A stretch of DNA of 64,000 nucleotides from SHZI01 sp963802215 (GTDB lineage Bacteria > Pseudomonadota > Gammaproteobacteria > Steroidobacterales > GCA-2729495), in NCBI GenBank assembly GCA_963802215.1, contig CAWDHQ010000002.1, positions 930,001-994,000 of the forward strand, read 5' to 3'. Below, piece by piece: positions 17,445 through 26,119 of this stretch. Under the pieces are notes generated by a model. The model was not told the DNA's origin, made no database searches, and worked only from the letters and a program-made list of their open reading frames with translations. How positions within the stretch are numbered: position 1 is the stretch's first letter; each line of letters opens with the position of its first letter. The translations under genes were made by a program, and so were the position numbers.

Positions 17445-18395
17445 TCAGCCGGATCCCTGCTGGCGAAGCCTGCGGCGCCGGTCGTGGGCCATGAGCATCG
17501 CGATCGCGCAGCTGGCGATCCGGGAGCGCACGTTGTCGGCCCTGCTGGTCAGGATGATGGGCACGCGGGCGCCCAGCACCAGGCCGGCGCTGTCCGCCCT
17601 GGCCAGGAAGCTGAGCTGCTTCGCCAGCATGTTTCCAGACTCCAGGTCCGGCGCGAGCAGGATGTCGGGATCGCCGGCGACGGTTGACTCGATGCCCTTC
17701 ATGCGGGCGGCTTCCAGGCTGATGGCGTTGTCGAAGGCCAGCGGGCCATCGATGAGGCAGCCGGTGATCTGGTGCCTGTCGGCCATCTTGCACAGCGCCG
17801 CCGCATCGATGGTCGCCGGCATCTTCGAGCTCACCGTCTCCACGGCGGCGAGCACGGCCACCTTGGGGCGCTCCACGCCGAGGGCGATGGCCAGGTCGAC
17901 GGCGTTCCGGCAGATGTCTGCTTTCTCTTCCAGTCCCGGGTTGATGTTGATGCCCCCGTCCGTCACCAGCAGCACCTTGTGGTAGGTCGGGACATCCATG
18001 ATGAACACGTGGGAGAGGCGGCGGCTCGTGCGCAGGCCCGTCTCGCGGGCCAGCACTTCCGCGAGCAGTTCGTCGCTGTGCAGGCTGCCCTTCATCAGCA
18101 GTTCGGCACGGCCCTCCCGCACCAGCTCAACGGCCCGGGCGGCGGCGGCATGGCTGTGGGGCACGTCGACGAGTTCCACCGCCCCGAGATCGATCCGGTG
18201 CCGCGCGGCGAGCTCGCGGATCCGGGCCACCGGGCCCACGAGGATCGGCGTGATCAGGCCCCGCCGGCCCGCTTCCAGAGCGCCGGCCAGTGCCGTTTCC
18301 TCGCAGGGGTGCGCGACGGCCGTCGTGACCGGCTCGAGTCCCGCGCAGCGGGCCAGCAGCTGCTCGTACTTGCCGGTTCCGGTGTCATCGTTCAT
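17445..18395 (-). CDS. Phosphate acetyl/butyryltransferase
   Basis: 316 residues, the size of the short Pta/Ptb class. It transfers an acyl group from CoA to phosphate, giving an acyl-phosphate for the kinase next to it. Seen: AVAHPCEETALAGALEAGRRGLITPILVG, ELLMKGSLHSDELL, SHVFIMDVPTYHKVLLVTDGGINI, LAAVETVSSKMPATIDAA, GPLAFDNAIS, and APDLESGNMLAKQL, which resemble phosphate butyryltransferases and the Pta part of MaoC-Pta fusions more than long Pta. The ATG at 18395 was preferred over a GTG at 18440. Acyl specificity is undecided. Confidence 0.88.
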   Translation of the reverse strand: MNDDTGTGKYEQLLARCAGLEPVTTAVAHPCEETALAGALEAGRRGLITPILVGPVARIRELAARHRIDLGAVELVDVPHSHAAAARAVELVREGRAELLMKGSLHSDELLAEVLARETGLRTSRRLSHVFIMDVPTYHKVLLVTDGGININPGLEEKADICRNAVDLAIALGVERPKVAVLAAVETVSSKMPATIDAAALCKMADRHQITGCLIDGPLAFDNAISLEAARMKGIESTVAGDPDILLAPDLESGNMLAKQLSFLARADSAGLVLGARVPIILTSRADNVRSRIASCAIAMLMAHDRRRRLRQQGSG

Positions 18396-18446
18396 GGGTT
18401 CAAGGCCATCGTCTGCGGGCGCATGGGTTGCCTGCGCCACAGTTTA

Positions 18447-18466
18447 CGGGCGAAGCGCTTCGCCCG
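18447..18466. repeat. Perfect 20-bp palindrome between divergent genes
   Basis: CGGGCGAAGC at 18447-18456 is followed directly by its exact reverse complement GCTTCGCCCG to 18466. It lies in the 104-bp gap between the divergent acyltransferase and SpoIIAA-like genes. It could be an operator or a REP-type element. Confidence 0.7.
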
Positions 18467-18499
18467 CATACTGCAACAGGTTTCCTCAGGGGTCGGGCC

Positions 18500-18859
18500 A
18501 TGCCAGCAGATATCACCAGCGTGCAGGCCGGCGTCGTCACCCTCCGGGTCAGCGGCCGCCTGACCCAGAAGGAACTCGCCGCCGTCCAGGCCGAGACCGC
18601 CGGGATCATGGCTTCCGGCGGGAAGATCAGGATCCTCGTGCTCGCCGAAGACTTCGCCGGATGGGAGAAGGGCGGGCAGTGGAGCGACTTCTCCTTCCAG
18701 CAGGACCACGACGACGACATCGTGCGCATGGCGATCGTCGGCGAGGAGCAGTGGAAGGACCTCACCCTGCTGTTCACCTCCCAGGGGCTGCGCCCGTTCC
18801 CGATCGAGTACTTTCCGCCCGCGCGGCTCGCCGATGCGCGGGCCTGGCTTGCCGCCTAG
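18500..18859 (+). CDS. SpoIIAA-like (STAS/SEC14-like) small protein
   Basis: 119 residues, no signal peptide. The pattern VVTLRVSGRLTQKELAAVQAE, KIRILVLAEDFAGWEKGGQWSDFSF, IVRMAIVGEEQWKDLTLLF and FFP-AR-DARAWL is that of SpoIIAA-like proteins, which often accompany transporters and may sense or bind lipids; the function is unknown. The start at 18500 fits the domain start; the Shine-Dalgarno sequence is weak. Its stop shares the palindrome CTAG (18856-18859) with the stop of the convergent gene. Confidence 0.78.
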   Translation: MPADITSVQAGVVTLRVSGRLTQKELAAVQAETAGIMASGGKIRILVLAEDFAGWEKGGQWSDFSFQQDHDDDIVRMAIVGEEQWKDLTLLFTSQGLRPFPIEYFPPARLADARAWLAA

Positions 18860-19251
18860 GGCGAGGTTGACCTGGCGCGCGTCGTTCCTTCCCCCGCAGG
18901 CACGAAATCGATCCGGTCGATGCTCCAGTTCTCGACATCCGGATGGTCCGGGATCATCCGGAAGTCCACGATCTCGGTGGCCTGCCCGCGGAGCGCGATC
19001 TCCATCGGCGCGAAGCGCACGTGCCCCAGGCGGTTGCTGCCCTTCACGGTGATCTGCAGCATGCCCGGCACCGCCGAAGCCAGGACGCGGCCCCGCAGCC
19101 ACAGCAGGCGGTCGTTCACGTCGTAGCCGAGGGATCCGTCGATGCAGACGATCCGGTCGGCGTCGCAGATGATTTCCTCGCGGGCCAGGTACAGGGTGCG
19201 GGAGGCGAGGGCGGCTGTTGCCGCCAGGGCGGCCAGGAGCCCGGTGAGCAT
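18856..19251 (-). CDS. Hypothetical membrane-anchored/secreted protein
   Basis: 131 residues from the ATG at 19251; the frame stays open upstream to 19377 and the start is uncertain. A hydrophobic signal or anchor (MLTGLLAALAATAALAS) precedes a small soluble domain beginning LYLAREEIICDADRIVCIDGSLGYD, followed by LLWLRGRV and a beta-rich region. The two closely spaced cysteines may form a disulfide. I do not recognise the family. It is divergent from the RND pump and convergent with the SpoIIAA-like gene. Confidence 0.6.
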   Translation of the reverse strand: MLTGLLAALAATAALASRTLYLAREEIICDADRIVCIDGSLGYDVNDRLLWLRGRVLASAVPGMLQITVKGSNRLGHVRFAPMEIALRGQATEIVDFRMIPDHPDVENWSIDRIDFVPAGEGTTRARSTSP

Positions 19252-19366
19252 CGCCAGGCGCCGCAGTGCCGGGTGTCTGGACCTCGGGAGGGCGGGCCGG
19301 TAGGCTGGGCCGCCGGTCGCCTGCGACACTCCCTTAAAACAACAACGGGCCACCGCGGAGTACATC

Positions 19367-20536
19367 GTGGATTCCAAGGTTCATCCTTCCGTGCGCGCCC
19401 TTATCCTCGCACTGCCGCTGGCGATTGTCGCCGCCTGCGGCAAGGGCCCGGGCCCCGCGGGGCCGCCCGTGCCGAAGGTGCCGGTCGTCACCGTCGCGAG
19501 CAGCGACGTGCCCATCTACAGCGAGTGGGTGGGCCAGACCCGGGGCGAGGCGGACATCGAAATCCGCGCGCGGGTCTCCGGCTTCATCGAGGCCATCCAT
19601 TTCGAGGATGGCAGCCCGGTGAAGGTGGGGGACCTCCTCTACAGCATCGACCCCAGCGAACTGGAGCAGAACCGCGCCGCCGCCCAGGCCGGCCTCGCCC
19701 AGGCGGAGACGCTCTACGCCGACGCGGCTTCCAACCTGGCCCGGTACCGGCCCCTTGCCGCGATGAACGCGGTGAGCAAGCGTGACCTGGACGAGGCGGT
19801 CGCGCGTGAAGGGGCCGCCCGCAACCAGGTGAAGGCCGCCGAGGCCCAGCTGCGCGTCGCCGACATCAACCTGGGCTATGCCAGCGTGCGGGCACCCATC
19901 AGCGGCCAGATCGGCATCTCGAAGGTCAAGGTCGGTGACCTCGTGGGCCCGACGTCGGCCTCGCTGCTCAATACCGTCTCGGCCATCGACAACGTGCACG
20001 TGCGTTTTGCCATCAGCGAGCGCGAGTACCTGGACTACACCCGCCGGTTCGGCGCCGAGCTGAAGCCGGAGGGTGATCCCAAGGCTGTCCCGCTGCAGCT
20101 GGTCCTTGCCGACGGCGTCGTGTACCCGCAGCCGGGGCGCGTGATCTCCATCGACCGCGGCGTGGACTCGACCACGGGCACCCTGCAGCTGGAAGCAGCA
20201 TTTCCGAACCCGGACCGCCTGCTCCGGCCGGGACTCTTCGCCCGGGTGCGGGCTGCCACCGAGCAGCGCAGCGGCGCCATGCTCGTGCCCCAGCGGGCCG
20301 TCAGCGAGCTGCAGGGTCGCCACCAGGTGTTCGTGCTCGACAAGGACAACAAGGTCGAGGTCCGGGCCGTCGAGACCGGGCCGCAGATCGGCGGCGACTG
20401 GCTGATCGAGAAGGGCGTCAAGCCCGGTGACCGCCTGATCCTGGCCGGGATCCAGCGCCTGCGCGCGGGCATGCAGGTGGAGCCGGAGCCGGTCGCGGAG
20501 CCACCCGCACCACCTCCCGCCAGCGGGGCGCGCTAG
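19367..20536 (+). CDS. RND efflux pump periplasmic adaptor (membrane fusion protein)
   Basis: 389 residues, a lipoprotein by the signal ALILALPLAIVAACGK. Domain order as in AcrA/MexA: beta-barrel/lipoyl start (SEWVGQTRGEADIEIRARVSGFIEAIHFEDGSPVKVGDLLYSIDP), a coiled-coil hairpin (about residues 100-155), the second lipoyl half (LGYASVRAPISGQIGISKVKVGDLVG), then C-terminal beta domains. It links the inner-membrane pump to the outer-membrane channel. The start is GTG at 19367, judged by the lipobox position. The permease gene follows five bases after the stop. Confidence 0.93.
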   Translation: MDSKVHPSVRALILALPLAIVAACGKGPGPAGPPVPKVPVVTVASSDVPIYSEWVGQTRGEADIEIRARVSGFIEAIHFEDGSPVKVGDLLYSIDPSELEQNRAAAQAGLAQAETLYADAASNLARYRPLAAMNAVSKRDLDEAVAREGAARNQVKAAEAQLRVADINLGYASVRAPISGQIGISKVKVGDLVGPTSASLLNTVSAIDNVHVRFAISEREYLDYTRRFGAELKPEGDPKAVPLQLVLADGVVYPQPGRVISIDRGVDSTTGTLQLEAAFPNPDRLLRPGLFARVRAATEQRSGAMLVPQRAVSELQGRHQVFVLDKDNKVEVRAVETGPQIGGDWLIEKGVKPGDRLILAGIQRLRAGMQVEPEPVAEPPAPPPASGAR

Positions 20537-20541
20537 GGCCG

Positions 20542-23500
20542 ATGGCCGAGTTCTTCATCAATCGCCCCATCGTGGCGATGGTCATTTCCATCGTCACCGT
20601 GCTGCTCGGGGTCGTCGCGCTTCAGGGCCTGCCCATCGCCCAGTACCCGGACATCACGCCGCCGGAGGTGCTGATCCAGGCCACCTACACCGGCGCGGAC
20701 GCCGTCACGGTGGAGAACTCGGTGGCCAACCCGCTCGAGCAGCAGCTCAACGGGGTGGAGAACATGCTCTATATAAAGAGCACCAACTCCAATGACGGCG
20801 TGAGCCAGATCCGGGTTGCCTTCGAGGTGGGCACCGACCTGGACATTGCCAACGTGCTGGTCCAGAACCGGGTGGCCCAGGCGGAGCCGTTCCTTCCCGA
20901 GGACGTGAAGCGCCTCGGCGTCAGCGTCAAGAAGTCGCTGGCCTTCCCGCTGATGCTCGTCACGCTGACGTCACCCGGCGGCAGCTACGACAGCGACTTC
21001 CTCAGCAACTACGCCGCCATCAACCTCAACGACGCCATCGCCCGGATCAGGGGCGTGGGGCAGGTCACCATCTTCGGCGGCAGCGACTACGCGATGCGCG
21101 TCTGGGTGCGGCCCGACCGGCTGGCGCAGCTGGGCCTGACCGTGCCGGACGTGGTCAACGCACTTCGCCAGCAGAACGTCGTCGTCCCGGCGGGCCAGGT
21201 GGGCGCCCCGCCGGCCGTCCCGGGCACGGAGTTCGCCTACACCGTGACCACCCGTGGCCGCCTGACGACGCCCGCCGAGTTCGGCGAGGTCGTCATCCGC
21301 GCCAACCCGGACGGTTCGCTGCTGCGACTCCAGGACGTGGCCCGCATCGAGCTCGGCGCGCAGACCTACGCGCAGATCGGCCGGGTGAATGGCAAGCCGA
21401 CGGCCGTCATCGCGATCTACCAGACGCCGGGCTCGAATGCCCTGCAGGTCGCCGACGAGATCCGCCGCACGATGGAGCGGCTGTCGGCCGACTTTCCCTC
21501 AGACCTGGAGCACTTCATCTCGCTGGATACCACTCTGGCCGTGCGCGAGGGCATCAGCGAGATCATCACGACCCTGTTCGAGGCCGTATTGCTGGTGATC
21601 CTGGTCGTGTTCGTCTTCCTCCAGAACTGGCGGGCGACGCTCATTCCCCTGCTGACCGTCCCCGTGTCGCTCGTGGGCGCGTTCATCCTGTTCCCGCTGC
21701 TGGGCTTCTCCGTGAATGTGCTCTCGCTGCTCGGCCTCGTGCTCGCCATCGGCATCGTGGTGGACGATGCCATCGTGGTGGTCGAGGCGGTGATGCACCA
21801 CATCGAGCAGGGCATGTCGCCGAAGGATGCAACCCGGCAGGCGATGAAGGAGGTGTCGGGACCGGTGATCGCCATCGCGCTCATTCTCATCGCGGTGTTC
21901 GTCCCGGTAGCCTTCGTGCCCGGGATCACGGGCCGGCTCTACCAGCAGTTCGCCATCACCATCGCCATTTCCGTGGGCTTCTCCGCGATCAACGCCCTGA
22001 CGCTGAGCCCCGCCCTGTGCGCGCTGCTGCTCAAGCCGAAGGGCGGGAAGCCCGGGCCGCTCGAGCCCTTCTACCGGTGGTTCAACGGCATCTTTGGCCG
22101 GTTTACCGCGTCCTATGTCGGCCTGGCGGGCGTCTTCGCCCGCAAGTCGCTGCGGGCCCTGGTACTGGTAGCCGTCTTCATCGGGGCCACGGCACTGCTT
22201 GGCACCCGGTTGCCCGGCGGCTTCGTTCCGGAGGAGGACCAGGGCTATCTTCTGATCAACGTGCAGCTGCCGGATGCCGCCTCGCTGGAGCGCACGGACG
22301 CCGTGACCCGCCAGGTCGAGGCGGTCCTCGGGCAGGTGGACAGTATCGCCAGCTACACGGTGGTGGGCGGCTACAGTCTGCTGTCGGGCGCCGCCGCGCC
22401 GAACAATGCGATCGTGTTCGTGTCGCTCAAGGAGTGGAGCGAGCGCCCGGGTATCGCCGACCGGGCCGACAACCTCACGAGGCGGCTGAACGGGCTGTTC
22501 GCCCGCGCGATCCCGGACGCGCTCGTCTTTGCCTTCGGGCCGCCTGCCATCCCGGGCCTCGGCACAGCCTCGGGTTTCAGCCTGATGCTGCAGGACCAGA
22601 GCGGCGGCACGCCCCAGTACCTGGCTGACCAGGTGGGCCGCTTCCTGGACGCGGCCTCCCGGCGGCCGGAGATCGCCAGCGCCTTCACCACCTACAGCGC
22701 CAGCGTTCCCCAGGTCTACGTGGACGTGGACCGGGAGCAGGCTCTCACCCAGGGCGTCGCGCTCTCCGACCTGAACACCACGCTGGGCGCCAACCTGGGC
22801 GGCGCCTACGTCAATGACTTCAACGCCTTCGGCCAGCTCTACAAGGTGTACCTCCAGGCGGAGCCCGAGTACCGGTCCCGCACGGAAGACATCGGGCGCT
22901 TCTTCGTCCGCAACAAGGATGGCGACATGGTCCCGCTGTCATCCTTCGTGGCCGTCGGGACGGCCAGCGGCCCGGGCTACACCAACCGCTTCAACCTGGC
23001 CCGGGCGGCGGAGATCACCGGCAATGCCGCGCCGGGCTACAGCTCGGCCGATGCCCTGAACGCACTCGAGGAAGTCGCCGCCGAGGTGCTCCCGCAGGGC
23101 ATGGGCTACTCGTGGAATGCGCTCTCCTACCAGGAGAAAGCAGCGTCGGGGAGCAGCGTGGTCGTGTTCATTTTCGCCCTGGTCATGGTGTTCCTCATCC
23201 TGGCGGCCCAGTACGAGAGCTGGGTCCTGCCCCTTTCCGTTCTGCTCGGCACGCCCTTCGCGGCGTTCGGGGCCTTCCTCGGCCTGTGGCTGGCGCGCCT
23301 GGCAAGCCCGAGCTACCTGAACAACGTCTTCGCCCAGATCGGGCTGGTGCTGCTCATAGGCCTGGCTGCCAAGAACGCCATCCTCATCGTCGAGTTCGCG
23401 CGGATGAAAATGGACGAGGGCAGGACGGCCGTGGATGCCGCCCTCGAGGCGGCCCGGCTGCGCTTCCGCCCGATCCTCATGACGGCCTTCGCCTTCATCC

Positions 23501-23694
23501 TGGGCGTGGTGCCGCTGCTGACGGCCGCGGGCGCCGGAGCCGAGGCCCGCAAGGTCATGGGCATGGCGGTGTTTGCGGGCATGCTGGTGGCGACGGCCCT
23601 GGGCGTGCTGCTGGTGCCGGCATTATTCGTTTTCATCGAGACCCGGGTTGCCCGCCGGCGGGCGCCGGCCGTCGCCCCGGCGGCGGAACACTGA
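20542..23694 (+). CDS. RND multidrug efflux permease (HAE1, AcrB/MexB-like)
   Basis: 1050 residues, full length for the HAE1 class. N-terminal FFINRPIVAMVISIVTVLLGVVALQGLPIAQYPDITPP is canonical, as are the helix 4 motif GIVVDDAIVVVEAVMHHIEQG with the proton-relay aspartates, the GFVPEEDQGYLLINVQLPDAASL loop, and the helix 10 lysine region GLAAKNAILIVEFARM. It is a proton-driven exporter of lipophilic compounds. It is embedded between the adaptor and channel genes with 5-bp and 1-bp gaps, so all three parts of the pump are made together. No dedicated regulator is adjacent. Confidence 0.96.
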   Translation: MAEFFINRPIVAMVISIVTVLLGVVALQGLPIAQYPDITPPEVLIQATYTGADAVTVENSVANPLEQQLNGVENMLYIKSTNSNDGVSQIRVAFEVGTDLDIANVLVQNRVAQAEPFLPEDVKRLGVSVKKSLAFPLMLVTLTSPGGSYDSDFLSNYAAINLNDAIARIRGVGQVTIFGGSDYAMRVWVRPDRLAQLGLTVPDVVNALRQQNVVVPAGQVGAPPAVPGTEFAYTVTTRGRLTTPAEFGEVVIRANPDGSLLRLQDVARIELGAQTYAQIGRVNGKPTAVIAIYQTPGSNALQVADEIRRTMERLSADFPSDLEHFISLDTTLAVREGISEIITTLFEAVLLVILVVFVFLQNWRATLIPLLTVPVSLVGAFILFPLLGFSVNVLSLLGLVLAIGIVVDDAIVVVEAVMHHIEQGMSPKDATRQAMKEVSGPVIAIALILIAVFVPVAFVPGITGRLYQQFAITIAISVGFSAINALTLSPALCALLLKPKGGKPGPLEPFYRWFNGIFGRFTASYVGLAGVFARKSLRALVLVAVFIGATALLGTRLPGGFVPEEDQGYLLINVQLPDAASLERTDAVTRQVEAVLGQVDSIASYTVVGGYSLLSGAAAPNNAIVFVSLKEWSERPGIADRADNLTRRLNGLFARAIPDALVFAFGPPAIPGLGTASGFSLMLQDQSGGTPQYLADQVGRFLDAASRRPEIASAFTTYSASVPQVYVDVDREQALTQGVALSDLNTTLGANLGGAYVNDFNAFGQLYKVYLQAEPEYRSRTEDIGRFFVRNKDGDMVPLSSFVAVGTASGPGYTNRFNLARAAEITGNAAPGYSSADALNALEEVAAEVLPQGMGYSWNALSYQEKAASGSSVVVFIFALVMVFLILAAQYESWVLPLSVLLGTPFAAFGAFLGLWLARLASPSYLNNVFAQIGLVLLIGLAAKNAILIVEFARMKMDEGRTAVDAALEAARLRFRPILMTAFAFILGVVPLLTAAGAGAEARKVMGMAVFAGMLVATALGVLLVPALFVFIETRVARRRAPAVAPAAEH

Positions 23695-23695
23695 C

Positions 23696-25087
23696 GTGGG
23701 GCGGGCCTGCCGAATCAGCCTGCCGCTCGTGCTCGCCGTGCTGGTCGGTGGTTGCGCGCTGGGACCGGACTTCGCGCGGCCGGAAGTCGCAGAGCCCGCG
23801 GCGTTTCGTGGCACGGCGGAGGGCGAGTCGATCGCCAACCTGCCCTGGTGGCAGGTCTTCGACGACCCGGTCCTGCAGGAGCTGGTCCGTTCGGCCCTGG
23901 AGGAAAGCCAGGACGTGCAGATCGCCGCGTCCCGGGTGGAGGAGGCGGCTGCCAGCCTGGGTTTCGTGCGGGCGGAGCAGTTTCCGGCGTTCGGCATCGG
24001 CGCCGGAGCGGGACGAGGCAAGACCAGCGAGCAGGTCGACGGGCTGCCCGGCACCACCGCCAGCGACTTCAGCGTCTACGCGAACGTGTCCTGGGAGGTG
24101 GACCTCTGGGGCCGCCTGCGCCGCTCGACCGAGTCGGCACGGGCGGAGCTGCTGGCCACCGAGGCGGCCCGGCAGGGCGTGACCATCTCGGTGGTCGCGG
24201 CGGTCGCGGACCTGTACTTCCAGCTGCGGGACCTGGACAAGCGGCTGGAGATCTCGCAACGCACGCTCGCGAGCCGCCGGGACTCGCTGGAACTCATACG
24301 CACGCGCTTCAACGGCGGCATCGTCTCGGAGCTGGACGTGCGCCAGGCGGAGATCGAGGAGGCGACGGCGGCGGCGGCCGTGCCCGTGTTCGAGCGCAAC
24401 ATCGTTTCGGTTGAGAATGCGCTGTCGGTGCTCCTGGGGCGGCCGCCCGGGCCCATTGCGCGCGGCCAGCCCCTCGACGATGGCCGGATTCCCGACACGG
24501 CGCCGGCGGGCCTGCCCTCCGACCTGCTCAACCGGCGTCCCGACGTGCGCGAGGCCGAGGAGCTGGCCCACGCGCAGATGGCCCGCGTGGGCATCGCGGA
24601 GGCGCTGCGCCTGCCGACCCTCACGCTCACCGGTGCCGCTGGCCTCGAGAGCAGCGACCTGGACAACCTGGGCGACAGCGGCGCGGACTTCTGGAGCATC
24701 GGCGGCAACCTGGTCGGGCCGCTGTTCGAGTTCGGGCGCAACGTCCGCCGCGTCGAGGTGGAGAAGGCCCGCACGGAGCAGGCGATACTCCGCTACGAGA
24801 GCACGGTGCTCAACGCGTACCGGGACGTGGACGACGCGCTGGAGGCGCTGCACACGGGCGCCGCCGAGTACGAGGCCCGGCGCCGCCAGGTCGAGTCGGC
24901 GCGGGCCGCGGCCGTCCTCTCCCGCGCCCGCTATGACGGCGGAGTGACCAGCTTCCTGGAGGTACTGGACATCGAGCGCTCGCTCTTCAGCGCCGAGCTC
25001 CAGGCGTCCAGCACCCTGCAGCAGCGCTACGCCGCCCTCGTGCAGCTCTACAAGGCTCTCGGCGGCGGCTGGGAAGAGGCACAATAG
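23696..25087 (+). CDS. Outer-membrane efflux channel lipoprotein (OprM/NodT type)
   Basis: 463 residues starting with GTG at 23696, one base after the permease stop. Lipobox in LVLAVLVGGCALGPDF. The OEP repeats are visible: WWQVFDDPVLQELVRSALEESQDVQIAASRVEEA, ANVSWEVDLWGRLRRSTESARAEL, VADLYFQLRDLDKRL, LNRRPDVREAEELAHAQMARVGIAEALRLPTLTLTG, YRDVDDALEALHTG and SFLEVLDIERSLFSAE. It forms the trimeric outer-membrane exit duct for the adjacent RND pump. Confidence 0.94.
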   Translation: MGRACRISLPLVLAVLVGGCALGPDFARPEVAEPAAFRGTAEGESIANLPWWQVFDDPVLQELVRSALEESQDVQIAASRVEEAAASLGFVRAEQFPAFGIGAGAGRGKTSEQVDGLPGTTASDFSVYANVSWEVDLWGRLRRSTESARAELLATEAARQGVTISVVAAVADLYFQLRDLDKRLEISQRTLASRRDSLELIRTRFNGGIVSELDVRQAEIEEATAAAAVPVFERNIVSVENALSVLLGRPPGPIARGQPLDDGRIPDTAPAGLPSDLLNRRPDVREAEELAHAQMARVGIAEALRLPTLTLTGAAGLESSDLDNLGDSGADFWSIGGNLVGPLFEFGRNVRRVEVEKARTEQAILRYESTVLNAYRDVDDALEALHTGAAEYEARRRQVESARAAAVLSRARYDGGVTSFLEVLDIERSLFSAELQASSTLQQRYAALVQLYKALGGGWEEAQ

Positions 25088-25090
25088 GTC

Positions 25091-26101
25091 ATGCGTACCC
25101 TCACAGCACAGATCGTCCTGGCAGTGGCTTCACTCATGGCCGGACTGCCGTTTGCCCAGGCGGCCCCCGAGGCCGATCCCGACGCCTGCCTCCTGGAGCG
25201 GCTGCGCACGGCACCGGATGGCGCGACAGTCGGCGAGCTGCGGGCCGCCTGCGCCGCCGGGCCGGCCACGGTTCAGGCCACGGACCAGGCGACGGTCCCC
25301 GTGGCGCCGGTGTCGCCGGTGTCAGCCCGGCGCGCGTACGAGCGCGAGGTGACGGCGCAGCCGTTCCTGCTCACGGCCCACCGGCCGAACTACCTCCTGC
25401 CCTACACCTACAACGACAACCCCAACCAGTCCCTCTACGACGCCATCGGGGTGGACGACGTGCTGGAGAACGAGGAGGCGAAGTTCCAGGTCAGCTTCAA
25501 GTTCCCCGTGTGGCAGACGCCCTTCGACCTGGACGGCGACGTGTACTTCGCGTTCTCCAGCGTGTCTTACTGGCAGGTGTACGCCGAGGACATCTCCTCG
25601 CCGTTCCGCGAGACAAACTACGAGCCGGAGCTGTTCTACCGGAACTACGGAGGTCCTGAAATTTTCGGGATCCCGATCGTGGGCTGGGACATCGGCCTGA
25701 ATCACCAGTCCAACGGCCGTTCGGACCCGCTGTCCCGGAGCTGGAACCGGGTGATCGGCCAGACGGGCTTCCAGCTGACCGACGACCTGGTCCTCGGCGT
25801 GCGCGCCTGGTACCGCCTGCCCGAGGACGAGGAGGACGACGACAACCCGAACGAATACCGCTATCTCGGCTACGGCGACGCGCGCGCCATCTGGACGCCG
25901 AACCGCAACACCTTCACGCTCATGATCCGGCCCGGCACCGAGAAGACCGGCGTCGAGGCGACCTGGAGCTACCCGGTCACGGACATCCTCCGGGCCTACG
26001 TCCAGTACTTCAACGGCTACGGGGAGAGCCTCCTCGACTACAACCAGCGCATCGAGCGCATCGGCATCGGCGTTGCGATCAATGATTTCCTGCAGCGCTG
26101 A
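25091..26101 (+). CDS. pldA: Outer-membrane phospholipase A (OMPLA)
   Basis: 336 residues with a signal peptide (VLAVASLMAGLPFAQAAPEADPD). After a ~70-residue linker the barrel begins (FLLTAHRPNYLLPYTYNDNPNQ). The catalytic triad is intact: in GLNHQSNGRSDPLSRSWNR the His, Ser and Asn have the same spacing as the well-known His142/Ser144/Asn156 of the E. coli enzyme. It hydrolyses phospholipids misplaced in the outer leaflet and needs calcium-dependent dimerisation. It starts three bases after the efflux channel stop and may be transcribed with the pump. Confidence 0.94.
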   Translation: MRTLTAQIVLAVASLMAGLPFAQAAPEADPDACLLERLRTAPDGATVGELRAACAAGPATVQATDQATVPVAPVSPVSARRAYEREVTAQPFLLTAHRPNYLLPYTYNDNPNQSLYDAIGVDDVLENEEAKFQVSFKFPVWQTPFDLDGDVYFAFSSVSYWQVYAEDISSPFRETNYEPELFYRNYGGPEIFGIPIVGWDIGLNHQSNGRSDPLSRSWNRVIGQTGFQLTDDLVLGVRAWYRLPEDEEDDDNPNEYRYLGYGDARAIWTPNRNTFTLMIRPGTEKTGVEATWSYPVTDILRAYVQYFNGYGESLLDYNQRIERIGIGVAINDFLQR

Positions 26102-26119
26102 GCGGGCTATCATCCATTG

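Noticed and set aside
15646..17793. 715-codon minus-strand frame that would extend the SYLF protein far upstream
   Set aside because: The upstream part runs in another frame of acetate kinase and is Arg/Gly/Pro-rich; the SYLF protein has its own ATG with AGGAGGA and a signal peptide at 16230.
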